Part shown: one piece after another, positions 34,301-47,214 of the stretch | Numbering within the stretch: position 1 is the stretch's first letter | How the letters are laid out: each line of letters opens with the position of its first letter | Assembly: GCA_025201365.1 (NCBI GenBank) | Contig: JAIXMF010000016.1 | Span: forward strand, 310,001-374,000 | DNA: 64,000 nucleotides | Reading direction: 5' to 3' | Origin: Syncephalis plumigaleata | Taxonomy: Eukaryota > Zoopagomycota > Zoopagomycetes > Zoopagales > Piptocephalidaceae | The notes under the pieces: model-generated | The model's database searches: none | Seen by the model: the letters and a program-made list of their open reading frames with translations, nothing else | Told to the model about the DNA's origin: nothing | Made by a program: the position numbers and the translations under genes

Positions 34301-36734
34301 AAATAATGGGAATTCTTCACACCATTTAGCATTAGTACAATATCAATCCAAAAGGCGAGTACTGCAATAAAATCAATACGATTAAACGTATGTCGAAGGT
34401 AGGCCGTGTGCGGTAGTATCGGTTTAATCGGTGAACCATTAGTATAACCATCAATAGGTGCATTCGGTAATGGTGGTGTAGATGTACTATTGCTGCGTGT
34501 CATTCGAAAGGGTAACCACCAGCCTAATGATCGTTTTGGTGGTAGTGGTGTTGTTGTCGTTGCTGCTGCTGCTGCAGTTGTAATAGTAGCTGGCTTTAAT
34601 GGATCAAATTCCGTCTTACTATAAGATGCTGGTTTACTATTACGACTAGTACGGAAATAACTTGTTCCCCTCCTGAATCATCTGACATATCCGAGTGAAT
34701 AGGTGATGGTGCTGCTGAGGCAGCCGGTGAAGGAAATGGCGATATACCCGCGTAATTGTCGTCTATGTCCATGCATTTTGCACTTTTATTGCCATGATTT
34801 GTCAATTGTCGTTTATAATGCTGTTGACTTGTTGCACTGTCGTCATTTTCATCCTCTTCATTGTATCGACATCGACTACTATCTCGACGTCGTAATTGAT
34901 GTTGTCCCGCTGATAATGCTGTTGTATTACTTTTAGAGGCACGAACACCCGTATCGATACTCAATTTAGTAAGGCCTTCCTCTTGTTGTTCATTCTCGTT
35001 GGATCGTCTAGTTTTACCACGTCCTCCCGTATTGGATAGATTATGTCGTTGTATGGGCGGTGGATTGACAATCACACCGAATACAATCATCTTGACAACC
35101 ACTTCAATACTAGTAGTAATAAATGAGCAATCTTTCTCTTATGTTGTTGTTGTCGATTACTTACGTATAAATAGTAAAAATGGCCAGCATAGTGAAATCA
35201 AGCCAACTGTCACCGAATTCCTCTTTTTCATTAAACTTCTTAATATCAAATGCCAATAGTAGACAATTGATCAATACTAGTAATAGAATAAATGGTTCTA
35301 TCCAACTGGATATATCCTTGATTGATTAGCACGATGATGATGATGATTACTTGCTAGTTATTCATTCTATTGCTTACCGATTTTGTAAACAGCGTGCTAA
35401 CCATACACGTAACTCATTATCGGGTCCCAATATACCAAAGGAACGACCGCCCAACGGTGGTCTATGAGGATCTTTGTACATGTTATTATTGAATGCAAGT
35501 GCAGAAGGACGGCGTGATCTATCTGAGCGTGTAAATGAAATACGCGTACCACCACCCGGTGTAGTCATGACAGGCATTCTACTAGCGATGTAATCACGCG
35601 AGAATCTAGCATAAGAGGTGTCGCCATCATCATTGACCATACTATCCTCGTTTAATCGATTACGACCACGCGATACATTCATGGCTACATTGTTGTTGTT
35701 GTTGTCACTATTACTACCATGATCATCGAGTGTCGCTTGTCCAATGGGTGGTGAATTATCGGCTACTGCGACATCGTATAAATCAATAGGATTCTCTTGA
35801 TTATTCGCGTTCAATCTCGATCCTCTTGATACCATTCTACGATGTACACGGGATGGCTCTGTTCTTTGCTCGGCGACATCTTCTGTGGTAAATTCATTAT
35901 AATTATGATCAGTATCTGTTACAGTGGATGGCATAAATGTACGAGAGGATAAAGGAGACGCAGGGTTCATCGCATATGCATTCGCAGAAGAAGGGGAAAC
36001 ATTCGATATCGCGTCATAGGCGAGCAATGTCTCAGTAGACAATGCCGCATCACGCTCGTACCATCGTCGCGATCGTCTGCCACGCCTACCTCCATTTAAC
36101 GGATGTGCTTGTTGTTGTTGTTGTTGTTGTTGTTGAGCCTCGGCTGTTACCGCTGAAAATACCGTATGGTCATCTCCTTGACTGCCTGCTACTCTTGCCG
36201 ATATATCACGTAACGAGTCCATAATGGATTCGCGTAGGGTTGTTCTACGACTAAGTCGACCTGAATCACGAAATCGACTGGCCATCGATCCATTACTGCT
36301 ACGTGCACGTCGTGCAGCAGCAGCAGCAGCAGATGAACGTTGTACTGCCGATGGATTATTGCTGTTGTTATTAGTTGCAGTATCGATTCATCTGCCGTAT
36401 CCGACAAATGTCCCATTGTTGTATCTTGTCGAGTACTACTACGCGTGCTTAATCTAGACGGTTTACGCTCGTGAATAGTACGCCAACGTCGTACAAACTG
36501 TTGATAATCATGCTCATCAATAGAATTGGGATTGATCGATGCCACTAGTACTTCACGGGCACGAGCTCGTTCTACTTCCATACCCGCGGTCACTACAATT
36601 TCCGCATCTTCAGCGTCCGTAATACTCGCATGATGTAAATGACGACGAGTCGGTCGCTCTGCCATATGACTGATTCTGGCCTGTGGTTGAGTTGCTGCAC
36701 CATGTTCTGTAGTGGACATGGGCGGAGACGCCAT
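28369..36734 (-). CDS. CCH1: Four-domain voltage-gated calcium channel, CCH1-like
   Basis: Plasma-membrane calcium channel alpha subunit, in fungi working with MID1. The first exon spans 35378-36734: a disordered N-terminus with a polyQ run, ending in SFGILGPDNELRVWLARCL, the CCH1-type lead into domain I. Domain I lies at about 33600-35310, II at about 32480-33480, III at 30312-31454 and IV at about 29000-30250. Pore glutamates can be seen in all four: EGWTDTMY (I), TGENWNVLLY (II), SGEGWVDV (III) and TGENWNYVM (IV), supporting calcium selectivity. S4 helices with spaced arginines are clear in III (RATRAIRPLRLI). Domain I carries a long Ser/Asn/Arg-rich insert at about 34500-35100. The C-tail has an EF-like stretch (WADFDPKATGYI) and ends at TAG 28369-28371. 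Many short introns, and several single-base frame breaks of the homopolymer type; exact exon borders are incomplete. Confidence 0.9.
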
Positions 36735-38601
36735 TAATAATTAATACTAAATAAATAGATGGAGAGGAGACACAGAAAGTAAAGGTAATTCAGAAGTTAG
36801 ATGACACGCTATATGCATAGTAATATGAATAAATAAACAAACAAACAAATAAGAAAAACGCTCGATATGGTATTTACTACTACTGCTGCTATTGCTGCTC
36901 CTCATAATGGCTGAGTAGCATAGAAACACCGACACTACACACAATCCACTATTTGGTAGGACTGCTGCTTCACACTAACTAGTAAGTATGCTTATTATTA
37001 CTCCACTAATAACAATAACAATAATAGTAATAGTAATAGCAGTATAAGGTCCGCTCTCTTCATTTCCTTTACTCGTACTTTACCTTTAAGCGAAACGCTC
37101 GTCACTAACAGACTAGGTGGAATAAACTGATTAACGGTGATGGTATGCAAATTAAGCCTTAAATAAATATATATAAAGAGGAAGGAAAGAAAGATAGACC
37201 TGTATACACACTGGCAAAAAGTCAGAGGAATATGCTGCTCTACCCGATTGGTCTGTGCAGAGAAATCCTACTACCAAGAATGCTGGACTGACACGCACAC
37301 CAAGAAAGGAGAAGAAGGATGAGAGTGAGAGTGGAGTGAGAGAGGATGGCGTGATGGCTAAACGAGTAATAGACAAGTATAGCACAAGGAGAGAATGTAG
37401 TAATATCAATATTCGGTAAGAATAGCAACAGAGAGAGATAGTCTTTTTTGGTGATATGCAAGAATGGCTAAAGAAAGGAGGAACGGAGGAGTGCGTATGC
37501 TATGATGTAAACACAACCCTATCCTATGCACACGAACTGAATAAGAATAAAAGTGAACAGACAATAAAGAGATAGATAGAGAGATAGAGAGATGGAAAGA
37601 GTGAGTAAGTAAGAGGAGAGTGGTAAATAAACAAATAAATTAACTTAAAAAACACCAAAGGTTCAATTAGACTAGTAGCAATATAATAGTAACATATACT
37701 ATTACTATTACATGCATACATTCATGTATAAACTTACGTATTCTGTTTACTATTTGCTAGAGGATATCCTGTTTATTTACTTGTAATCATAGAATACTGT
37801 ATTGAATACATTATTACAGTTATATGTATGCAATATGATTTGATTAATCAATCCTATTACTACTACTACTATATATTGCTAGTGCTGCCTTAGTAATTCA
37901 AGTAAATACAAATGGAGAGTGAAATCTACCTGCCAATCATGTTGTCACTTTTCTTTGACAGTTGAACCGGATTTGTTTTACAGTTTTTAACAAAAAATAG
38001 TAGTAAAAATATTGTTCATTTTTTCATTGGTGTGTATTTGTGTGTAGATCTGGTACCGAGCCAGCCTTACTCTTCATCGTCCTTCCCTCCACTCACACTG
38101 TTCATCGTTTGTTACTGTTACGACAGCTAAACTACTATACCACAACTATACCACCGCCACTACTGCGCTCCTACACAGTTGCTGTCGTCACTCCTACAGT
38201 TAAAAAAATACGACGGTCTAGTTTGTAACCACGTTAAAGTATTTATTACTGTGTGTGTGTGTGTGTGGACTTGTTAGTTTGCTTGCTTGCCTGCTTGTAC
38301 TTTCGCGTGTGTGTGTTTGTTAGTAGGCGCAAAAGTGATCTACCCCACTGTGACAATAGTAACAGTTACTTATTCCGTGTCAAGTAAGTGAACTACCCAT
38401 ATACTGCCGTAATAGACGAATAAATAGCCCTAACTCGTATCTGTGTATGTTCTAATAACAGCAATAGTATAAAAAGTAAACGTTCTTACACGTTAATACT
38501 TTTTCATTCAACGTGGATATTATTCGATGCTAGTCACGCCTGTAGACATCGTCTAGTATTATTATCTATTTATCTATATTTATATATCTATATATATTAC
38601 T
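36735..38601. promoter_or_regulatory. 1.9 kb divergent promoter region
   Basis: Separates the channel start (-) from the next start (+). It consists of long purine-biased tracts on the plus strand (GAGAGATAGAGAGAT near 37575), (GTGTGT)n near 38250, and TA-rich text before 38602. Short minus-strand frames here are low-complexity shadows. Confidence 0.55.
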
Positions 38602-40545
38602 ATGCCAACTCATCATCTGGATAGTATGGATCTTACGATGACAGCACATGATACGGGTGATGAAACTAAAGAAGCCATGCAACTAGCATCGCGTACCTCC
38701 AATGTACATCATCACTCCATTAATGAGACTAAACTCAAATCATCAGTATCTGTCGAGTCAACTACCTCTTCCTCTTCCTCATCTGCATCAGTTACTACGA
38801 AGCCTGTTGGCATTAACACTTCTACTGCACTACTACTACTGTCAAACCTGCTGCATCTACATCTACCACATCTTCATCCAGTAATGTAGATACGACAACT
38901 GAACAAGTAACAGAAGTACAACTGGCTGGTATTACTTTATTGCTAGTAAGAAAGGGTGGTCAGATCACCTATAGATTACCGCATCATCAGCCGATTACTT
39001 CACTTACTGCAGTTCAGCGTACCACTTTACTAAATGCTATTCGTAAGATTCATCCCAATCGTCTTAATAATGCAACATCAACAGCTACTACATCAGCGAC
39101 AAGTAAAGATGCTACGAAATCGACATCTAAAGTTACAAAACGATTAGAACGACCTGCCTCCTCTAAACTTGCTACTACTACTGCTACTACTAGTACTAAT
39201 CGTGATAACTCATTACGCTCACCTACACCATCAAGTAATAGTAGTAGTAGTAGTAGTAGTACTAGTCATACACGATCAGTATCTTCTCCAATGCTACCTT
39301 CACCCAATAGATTAGTGGCTATTGCTCCTCGTCCGTATATGAATATACCATCGAGTGAACAATCTAGTGTAGCAGCAGTTCATCCAACTACACCTGCAAA
39401 CAATACGCATCACATGATAAATCATCATCATTATCAGCACCTTCCACGCCAATCACTGTTCCTACAAAGCGATTACCTCAGAAAACAGAAACAAGCAAAC
39501 CTGTTCTTAGTAACAATAATAATACAGCTACTACAGCATTTGTTACTACTCCGTGAATCCATTACGACGACGACCTGATGCCGAGGAAGTGGCACGACAA
39601 CGACGAGTAAAACGTGCATTTGCTCGCACTCTATTAGCTGATCATAAGTTGTGTATTCCTGTTTCACCGCCTACTGCTACTGCTACTGCTGCTACATCTA
39701 GTCCTGCTGCAACGGAAACGACAGAGGATGCAGATGCATCTACAACAACCACTACATCAGCACATGCTGAAGTGCCACCCATTGATCTGGCAGAATCAGA
39801 TGAAGCACTTCATTGGCGTCGTCCATTTACAGATTGGAATGATGCTGTTGATCGATTATTACCATGGCATGTATTCCAATATGTAAATGAAGACATGGTG
39901 GAAAGTCTACCGACCATCGATACAAAGTTAGATGTGAATGGTAAGCATTTCTATCAACTTTGCTAGAATTTCACTTGATTTCATTATACTAATCATGATA
40001 CAATTAGATGACAAGACGGTGTTCAGTTGCATCAGCAATTCAAGCAATTACATGATCGATTTAATGGATATTTTACTACACAAAGACGTGAGGTAATTAT
40101 TAAACTTGTTAACAGCAATAGTAGTCCAATACTAATAATGAATGCATGTTATCATCTCTAGAATGATCGTAAGGTGACCTATGAAATGTTAGCAGAACGA
40201 CTTGTAATAGAAGAGGAGAAACGTATAATCACCGAGTTACAATCTACAGGGAAGCATAAGATGTCCACTAATGCAACATCGACATTGGTTGATCATTTGG
40301 ATAATGACACGGATATTACACTAAAGAAACGACGTGTTGAACAGAAAACAACAAGTGATGATCATGATAGTAATCATGAACTAGACAAGTACGATGTTAA
40401 GCATGAAGAGAATAGTAGCAATAGGATTGATGTAGATGTAGTGGATACACTCGATCAATCTATAAAAGATACAACAATGGATAAGGCAGTAACATCTGAC
40501 ATGGAGACAGTTGCCACATCCATGTTGGCATTAACGCCACCTTAA
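38602..40545 (+). CDS. GLTSCR1-domain protein (probable chromatin-remodelling subunit)
   Basis: Three exons: 38602-39940, 40008-40092, 40162-40545. A long Ser/Thr-rich disordered N-terminus contains a folded-looking block (VQLAGITLLLVRKGGQITYRL). The conserved block reads RRPFTDWNDAVDRLLPWHVFQ, which resembles the GLTSCR1/BICRA domain signature (acidic-Phe...DA..RLLP(Y/W)H). In animals such proteins define the non-canonical BAF complex. A charged, Asp/Glu-rich tail follows EMLAERLVIEEEKRII. Three frame breaks (about 38840, 39410 and 40017) each fit one missing base. The assignment rests on the short motif read by eye, so an unrelated protein is possible. Confidence 0.55.
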
Positions 40546-40893
40546 AGCATTAGCATTAGTATGTTAATTTATCCTACTACTACCACTACTATTATTATTG
40601 CCATCTTCATGGATTCAATCTGATTATGGATTGATTACTTGATCTTTTTACGTGTTGAATAATTGTTTACGTATCATCATTAATGTACAATAGCTTACTT
40701 ATTACAATAAAACAATATAAAAATGTATATATACATGCGTAACTTACATTAGTAGTAATAGTAGTAGTAAACACAAGCAATTTAGTAACAAATGGTTTTT
40801 TATTCAACAGATTGATTATAGTAGTAAACAGAATATATCTCTTCAATTGATAGTATATTACCCTTCTCTTCGTGCTTCAACAGGAATTACAGC
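40546..40893. other. Convergent 3' region
   Basis: AT-rich, with AATAAA-like words near 40707. No gene seen. Confidence 0.5.
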
Positions 40894-43532
40894 TTAATGA
40901 ACGTTGGCTCGTGGTACAAAGAGAATTGGTTCATCGATCGGTGCCATGGTCATGCCATTGCGTGGTGCGTTACCTGGTCGTTTACCGGAAAGTGTAGAGA
41001 AGCTATAATTACGCAATGCGTAAATGGCCACAATCTTCATCTCGAGTGTGGCGAGGAAACGTCCAGGACAAGTATGTCTATGAAGAAGCGTATAAGTATA
41101 AGTATATATAATGGTATAGTAATATGTATACTTACGATCCAATACCGAATACGACAAATGATTCACTCGTGAACTGTAATCGATAATATAGAGATATATG
41201 AATATTTATACTAGTGTGCACATGATGATCGTCACTTACCGTGGATTTAAGTGCATTGGTACCTGAATCGGATTTCAAGTATTGAGACGGATTATACACC
41301 GTGACTCAGCGCCGTAGACATCAGGCGTGGAATGGATGGAATAGCCATGAATAGAGCAAAGACGTCCTATAGATGAGCATTGTAAGTGGTATGTACATAT
41401 AGCACACTCGCTAATCCATAAAATCATCTGTACTCACCTTTAGGAATGTAGAATCCATTGCTTAGTGTTACATCAGACATGGCAAGACGGAAAGAGTTAG
41501 CTATAGTAGAAGATGGCATTACAATTGATCAATAAACAATGTTATGATGATATTGCTTATGTTTAGCATTCCGTGCCAACTAACGCTACTTACTAGGATC
41601 ACCGTTAAGACGAAGTGTTTCACGAATACACGCATCGAGGAAGTGCATCTCCTTAATGATGTCCATGGTAATGGTATCGCCAAATCGCTTGATGATATCA
41701 TCTTGTTCACGTTGTAGCATCTCCCTATATAAACAGGTTGATATCGTGTTAATGATATATGTGTGCTTCTCTCTCTTACTCCATTGACATATATAATTCA
41801 ACTTACTGAATGTGCGGGTAGCCTGCGATATCAAATAGGATATGGGTGGTGAAATTGGCGGTGGCCAGCATTGAGGCAAAGCCCACTTGTAGCATACGAC
41901 GACCGAGATCATGAGCGGCATAGGGTTCACCATCCTTGCCACGATCATCAATGAGCCATTGCATGATATCATACTAATTTGCACGGTTATTAGACAATGA
42001 TTAACTAGACAAATAGGTAGGTAGATGATAGGCTTACCGGTGCCACGTAGTCATCGCCTAGTTGTTCGGCCTCGGCACGACGCCGTCTCACTTCGGGTGC
42101 AAATACCTCGTCGGCCAGTTTAATATTCGGATAGATACGCGTTTTCGAACGGGCAATCCAGCTAATCAGCATGATGATGATGCATTGTAAGTAGTTGACA
42201 CGCGTATACGCAATCATGTAGCAAAAACGACTTACCATGCAATCGAGTAAGGGAGCATCCGCTTGAGGGAAGAGAAGAAAGTGGCGTCAACACTAACGGT
42301 AAATAACATTTTACGAATTTCATCGTTGACTTGGAACTCCTAATATCAATTTAGCAATAATTACTAGGATGCTAAAGAGGATCATGTACCTTATTCTCAA
42401 ACATACAAGAGGATGCTATATAGATGTAGCATTAGATAGTATCATTAGCAAAACAAGACTATTTGTATCCTTTTGTTAGTTCAGTGACTTACTAGTACGA
42501 GCGATAGTTCGATAGGCAAAGGCCGTGACGTCCTTTAAACAGGTACCAGACTTTGTCGACACTAGTAGAATACATAGTACGATTAACAATTCCGGTATGA
42601 ATGGAACAATACCGAGTCACTTACATGGTACATGACTATTGAAGGCATCCTGCACTGCATCCCATAGACGTGGCACGAATCGTTCCAAGTTCTTGCCTAG
42701 ATTCTTGCGCATTGGCGGTATATGATATCGATTCACCGGTGTACTATCACCGAAACAAAAACCGATATCAACGATCTATTCGCATAATAGCGACAGGAAT
42801 AATATTAGTATTGATGGATGCACTACAGCTCATCAGCATGACTATGAAGCATCATTGGCTTACATGGTTAACGGCATCCGAGAAACTTAGTTGTCGGTCG
42901 GGTGCTCGCATCACTTCACGAACTTACTAGGCCCAATGACGGTGATCCAGTGACCGAACACCAGGATACTGAACGTATCGCCATACTAAATAGGAAGGGA
43001 GAACAGCGTCACAATGATAAACAATGTGATTGGTGCAAAGGGTTAGTCATGCGGATGTGGTTCTACTTCTTGGTTCTTTGTGTTGCACCAAACGACAATG
43101 GGCAATTGTCCTCGGTACTACTACCACTCGTCATTGTTATTGTCGTCGTTATCGCGGTTAGACGTACCTTTTTACTGCAATCATTCAGTAGTGAAATGGG
43201 ATCTCGCACCAATTGAAGACCATGTCCAATAAATGGAATTTTGTACTGGGCACGCGGTGGTTCACCCGCCTTCTACAATTTGTTTGGTAAATCAATATGT
43301 GTAAGTCAAATGATGGTGGTATAGGAATAGGAATAGGAACAGGAATAAAAAGACGTGTGTGTGTGTGTGTGTTCGCATTGCAAGGAAATCAAAGCTAGAC
43401 TTACTGGTCGGTTTTTGTAAGCGGTCCAAGCTGCCCATACTGCACTACTAGTGAGCAGGGTTTCAACAGTAAAGAGCTAAAGCCACCCGATGTCTCAACT
43501 AATGTTTGCGAATAGCTAATTATTTGATCCAT
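40894..43532 (-). CDS. Cytochrome P450 (paralogue A)
   Basis: Haem-thiolate monooxygenase, membrane-anchored by its N-terminus (ATG 43532, then a hydrophobic stretch). Recognised blocks in order: EPPRAQYKIPFIGHG, YGDTFSILVFGHWITVIG, helix I region near 41880, FLDACIRETLRLNGDPS (helix K ExxR), and across a splice the haem loop FGIGS|HTCPGRFLA with the cysteine ligand, ending TAA 40894-40896. About a dozen short introns. It is a close paralogue of the gene at 52960-55428, sharing the SGKRPxNA and DEPI/DPII endings. The substrate cannot be inferred; the CPGR form of the haem loop is seen in the CYP7/CYP8 clan and some fungal families. At least one frame break near the N-terminus. Confidence 0.87.
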
Positions 43533-45097
43533 ATTGTAAAGGAGAAGAAGGGATAAATGGCTAGGTTAAGAAGGGAGACGACGACGACGATGACAACAAC
43601 AACACTAGAAAAAAGATAAACAAGATAATAGTTGAATGAATCAAAATAAACTATACCGACAGAGCGGTATTTATATTGACATGAGGAACAATCAAAGTAA
43701 TATTCGGACAATTCAGTAAAGAAATAATACGAGTAAGTTGTTGCTATTGTTGCTATTGTTGCTATTGTTGTTGTTGTTGTGATAGGCAGTCCAGTGTATC
43801 GGCTATATCCATTTTAACTAGTCACAGCCTTGTACCTGCACATCAATACTTGTATCTGTCGTGGATGGGTAGAGAGGGATGGCACATATACACATATGCA
43901 CACACATACATACATAAGTATCACATGCACTATTGTTGCACGCATCTGTGTTTTCCCTATTGGCTTTGCTATTTTTTTATGCATCATTCATGAGGTAAAA
44001 TTGAATTGCCCTTTCCTCCACACCATCATCGCTTGTTTCTATTAAGAAGAGGGAATAAAAAGAGCAATCAATAATCCATAAATGTAGATAGCACCGAAAG
44101 TGATCCGTGTGTCGTATGCCTTCCTATGATCATCGTCGTTGGTAGTACGAATGCCATAATATAGCAATACATTCGGTTATTTTACAAGTCGTTAGATGAA
44201 ATGAAAACTATTACTCACCACATAGAATGGATGAGGTTACGTTTTGCGTTGAGAATGATGCATTATGATGATGATATACATGATTGGTCTGGCCACGAGC
44301 AGTGCATATCACTGGTAGAACGGATAAATAATGCAAGTATGCAGTGTTACGAGTTTCTGGCCTTAGTTAAAATCGAATTGTGTGACATCAAAGGAGTGAA
44401 GGAAAAAATACTACTAGTAGTCAAAATGACTTGTTACCGATGATAGTGAGCGAGAATGAGACACCACTTGATAATTGAATTGTCATTCTCTACATTACAC
44501 TTACTGAGTAACTCATCGATACAGCTTGTTATGTTAACGAAATATTAGTATAGCTACTAAACTGTAAGGGACAATTATTCACAAGTTACTAGGCCATTTC
44601 AGACCAACGGATTGAACATCAATGACTGACTAAAATAGCAGTACGACTGCAACAGGTTACCTGCATGTGTTGGCACAAACATTTAACGGTCTTTGTTCTT
44701 GAAACAATCATTGCAACCAATAACTACGTCAACACTGAGAATACCAACCAAATGTTTATACGTGAATGTATCGCGTTAACCAATTGATGTAGCAAATCCA
44801 AACCTAATGACGTATATTTACGATGATTGCATTGCTTCTATAGAAATCGTGCAGCATCAGTCAATCATTGTTGCTACAGTCGTATTCCTTTCACTAACGA
44901 TAAAAATAGATATGCATCATTAGTAGACATACAATAATCAGATTAGCAAGTACATTGATTCACTTGTACTAGCAATTGTAAACTAGGAATGATACCATCA
45001 TAGACACTTTTATCATTTCATAACATGCTTGATCATAATCGCATAAACCACGTAATAAGCATTTATTAATGACATAGAGAAAATAAACAAGGATGTT
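43533..45097. other. Gap between P450-A and STK16-like kinase
   Basis: Contains a TTGTTGCTA/TTG repeat at about 43738-43781. An 80-codon plus-strand frame at 44201-44443 has no recognisable domain or splice context. Otherwise AT-rich spacer. Confidence 0.5.
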
Positions 45098-46699
45098 TTA
45101 TGCTCCCAATTGTTCCATATGTGCTTCCACCATATTAATCGTCTAGGATAATTAGCGAAATCAATATTGATCTCCATAGAAATGTAGCTATCCACACTTA
45201 CCGTGCCAATATCCGGACGTTGTTTAGGATCTGTTACTAGTAATGCTTTCACTAGATTCTTGAACTCATCCGAGTAACTATAATTTATAGTATTTAATGG
45301 TAATATTAGAGTATACACAGCTAGCATGACTTACCTTGGTTGATCGGGGAATTGGAATTTACCACTTTGTACGGCCAATGCTACACTGCCACCCGCCTCA
45401 TTAACTGCCGCTTCAAATGGTGACTCGCCATACGCTATAGCATATAAGAGACAACCCAGTGACTATAATAAATGATGATCATCATCTAATGGTTAATTAT
45501 GAAGGCAATATAATGCTCATCATCCATTGATCACTTGCCCATATGTCCACTTTCTCATCTAGAACCGTGCCTGTCTTCACATCAAATAGTTCGGGTGCTC
45601 GATAAGCCATGGAACACTGTTCGGCTGCACGATCCTAGATCATCATTCCATAGTCAGGTATTAATATGTCGATTCATCTTCATCTCCATTCTAAAATGAA
45701 CAAACTTACCTGTTCCTGTAATGCTTGTTGACGAGTACGAATGGTTACTTTGGCTCGAGCCATGGAACCGAAATCCATCAATATTGGTGTTACATTATCA
45801 TCGGCCATTAGTACGTTGCTAATCAATATCAATTAGTCAATAAATACAATTGCTTATTGCAAATAAACAATAGACGCATACCCTAGTTTAATATCACGAT
45901 GAGCGTAAACAACACGACGCTCACTATTCTGTTGATCTGCATCGCCTGCATCATCTGCATCATAGCTGGTACGACCATAAGCATCTGTATTGGCATTATT
46001 GTGTTCTTGTCGACGAGCGGGCACTTCAGGCAACTCGTAGCAATGCAGTTGACGCACTGCCTGACAAACATTACGGAAGATACGTAGGATTTGCCGTTCA
46101 GGGAATGAGGCACCTTCTTTCTTCTTATCATTCAGGATATCCTGTAGTGTGCCTCGTTTGTAATAAGGGAGGAATATATAGACTGTTTTGCCTCTACCAC
46201 TACTATCTTGCGTAACACAAACATCCTATATAATAGTAGATAAGTAAGTAAATAATGAGCGGATATTGTACTCGGTGATCACTTCCACTTACTAGTACTT
46301 TAATGATATTTGGATGGTCGAATAAACGAGTCATCTCTGCTTCTTGCACAGCTTGACGAACTGCATCCTGACTACCGTCTCCTCCGCTACCAATGGCATT
46401 ATCGGCACAGTGGACCTTCTTGACGGCAAATAGGCGTTGTGTCACTGGATCCTCCACTAAATAGACTAGACTAAATCCACTGAATACGTAGAATAACAAC
46501 AATATATACAGTGTCAATACAAGTAAAGAAAACTAGCATCGACTCTATCACACCGCTATAGCTGGTCTCGTTTAGCTTACCCTTCTCCCAACAATTTCAC
46601 CACCTTTAGTGTTCTACCATTAATACGAATTAATGGAGTAGGTAGACAACAGCCAAGTGTGGCATAGAACGATTCCCGTAATGAACCAAAGAATGACAT
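45098..46699 (-). CDS. STK16/ENV7-like serine/threonine kinase (NAK family)
   Basis: Starts MSFFGSLRESFYATLGCC; the paired cysteines are candidates for palmitoylation, as in the mammalian and yeast members that sit on Golgi or vacuole membranes. Glycine loop LLGEG..FSLVYLVED, catalytic lysine FAVKKVHC, HRDIKL, DFGSMARAKV, then the NAK/STK16 signature VTIRTRQQALQEQDRAAEQC and SMAYRAPELFDV. The C-lobe ends DPKQRPDIGT and, after one more intron, a short tail to TAA 45098-45100. The length (about 330 residues) is normal for STK16. At least seven short introns. It is divergently arranged with SLY1, about 515 bases between the starts. Confidence 0.88.
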
Positions 46700-47214
46700 A
46701 GTCAATGGAATAAATACACCAGAGATACTTTGTTGTCGTGGTGGTAGTAATAGTTAGAGAACAATGCTGACACTACTTCTTAGTACGAGAATAAAGCAGG
46801 GGGATGCAGAATAGGTAGGTAAGCTAGAACAAAGTTTAAATACAAGGTGATGTTCGAGTGTGGGTGTACGTGTGTGTGCGCTTGTGTGTATGGCGAAGAA
46901 AACAATATTAATATGTCAAAGCCACAACACGCGAAAAACCACCGCCATCATATCATTTGATACTCAGTCGAGGCAACTTTAAATGGAACTTCAATCGACC
47001 AACCATCAAACACAACGTTGGCGTCATCTACACGAGCAATAATACAGCAGTAGCAACAGCTTTTGTAGAATTACCGTTTCATATTCGTTTATTGTCATCT
47101 GCTCGGTACACTGTACTGCTACTCTACAACATAGCAACAAAGGCAGTAGAGTGTATGCGAATATAGTTTAGTACATTTATTCTCTATTCTCTACTCGTTG
47201 ACTATTAGCTAGCC
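46700..47214. promoter_or_regulatory. Divergent promoter, STK16-like / SLY1
   Basis: Holds GTGTGTGCGC-type text near 46870 and no coding block. A 69-codon frame at 46957-47166 lies just before the SLY1 start and has no domain. Confidence 0.5.

Noticed and set aside
44201-44443. 80-codon ORF between P450-A and the STK16-like kinase
   Set aside because: No domain, no splice partners and no clear promoter.
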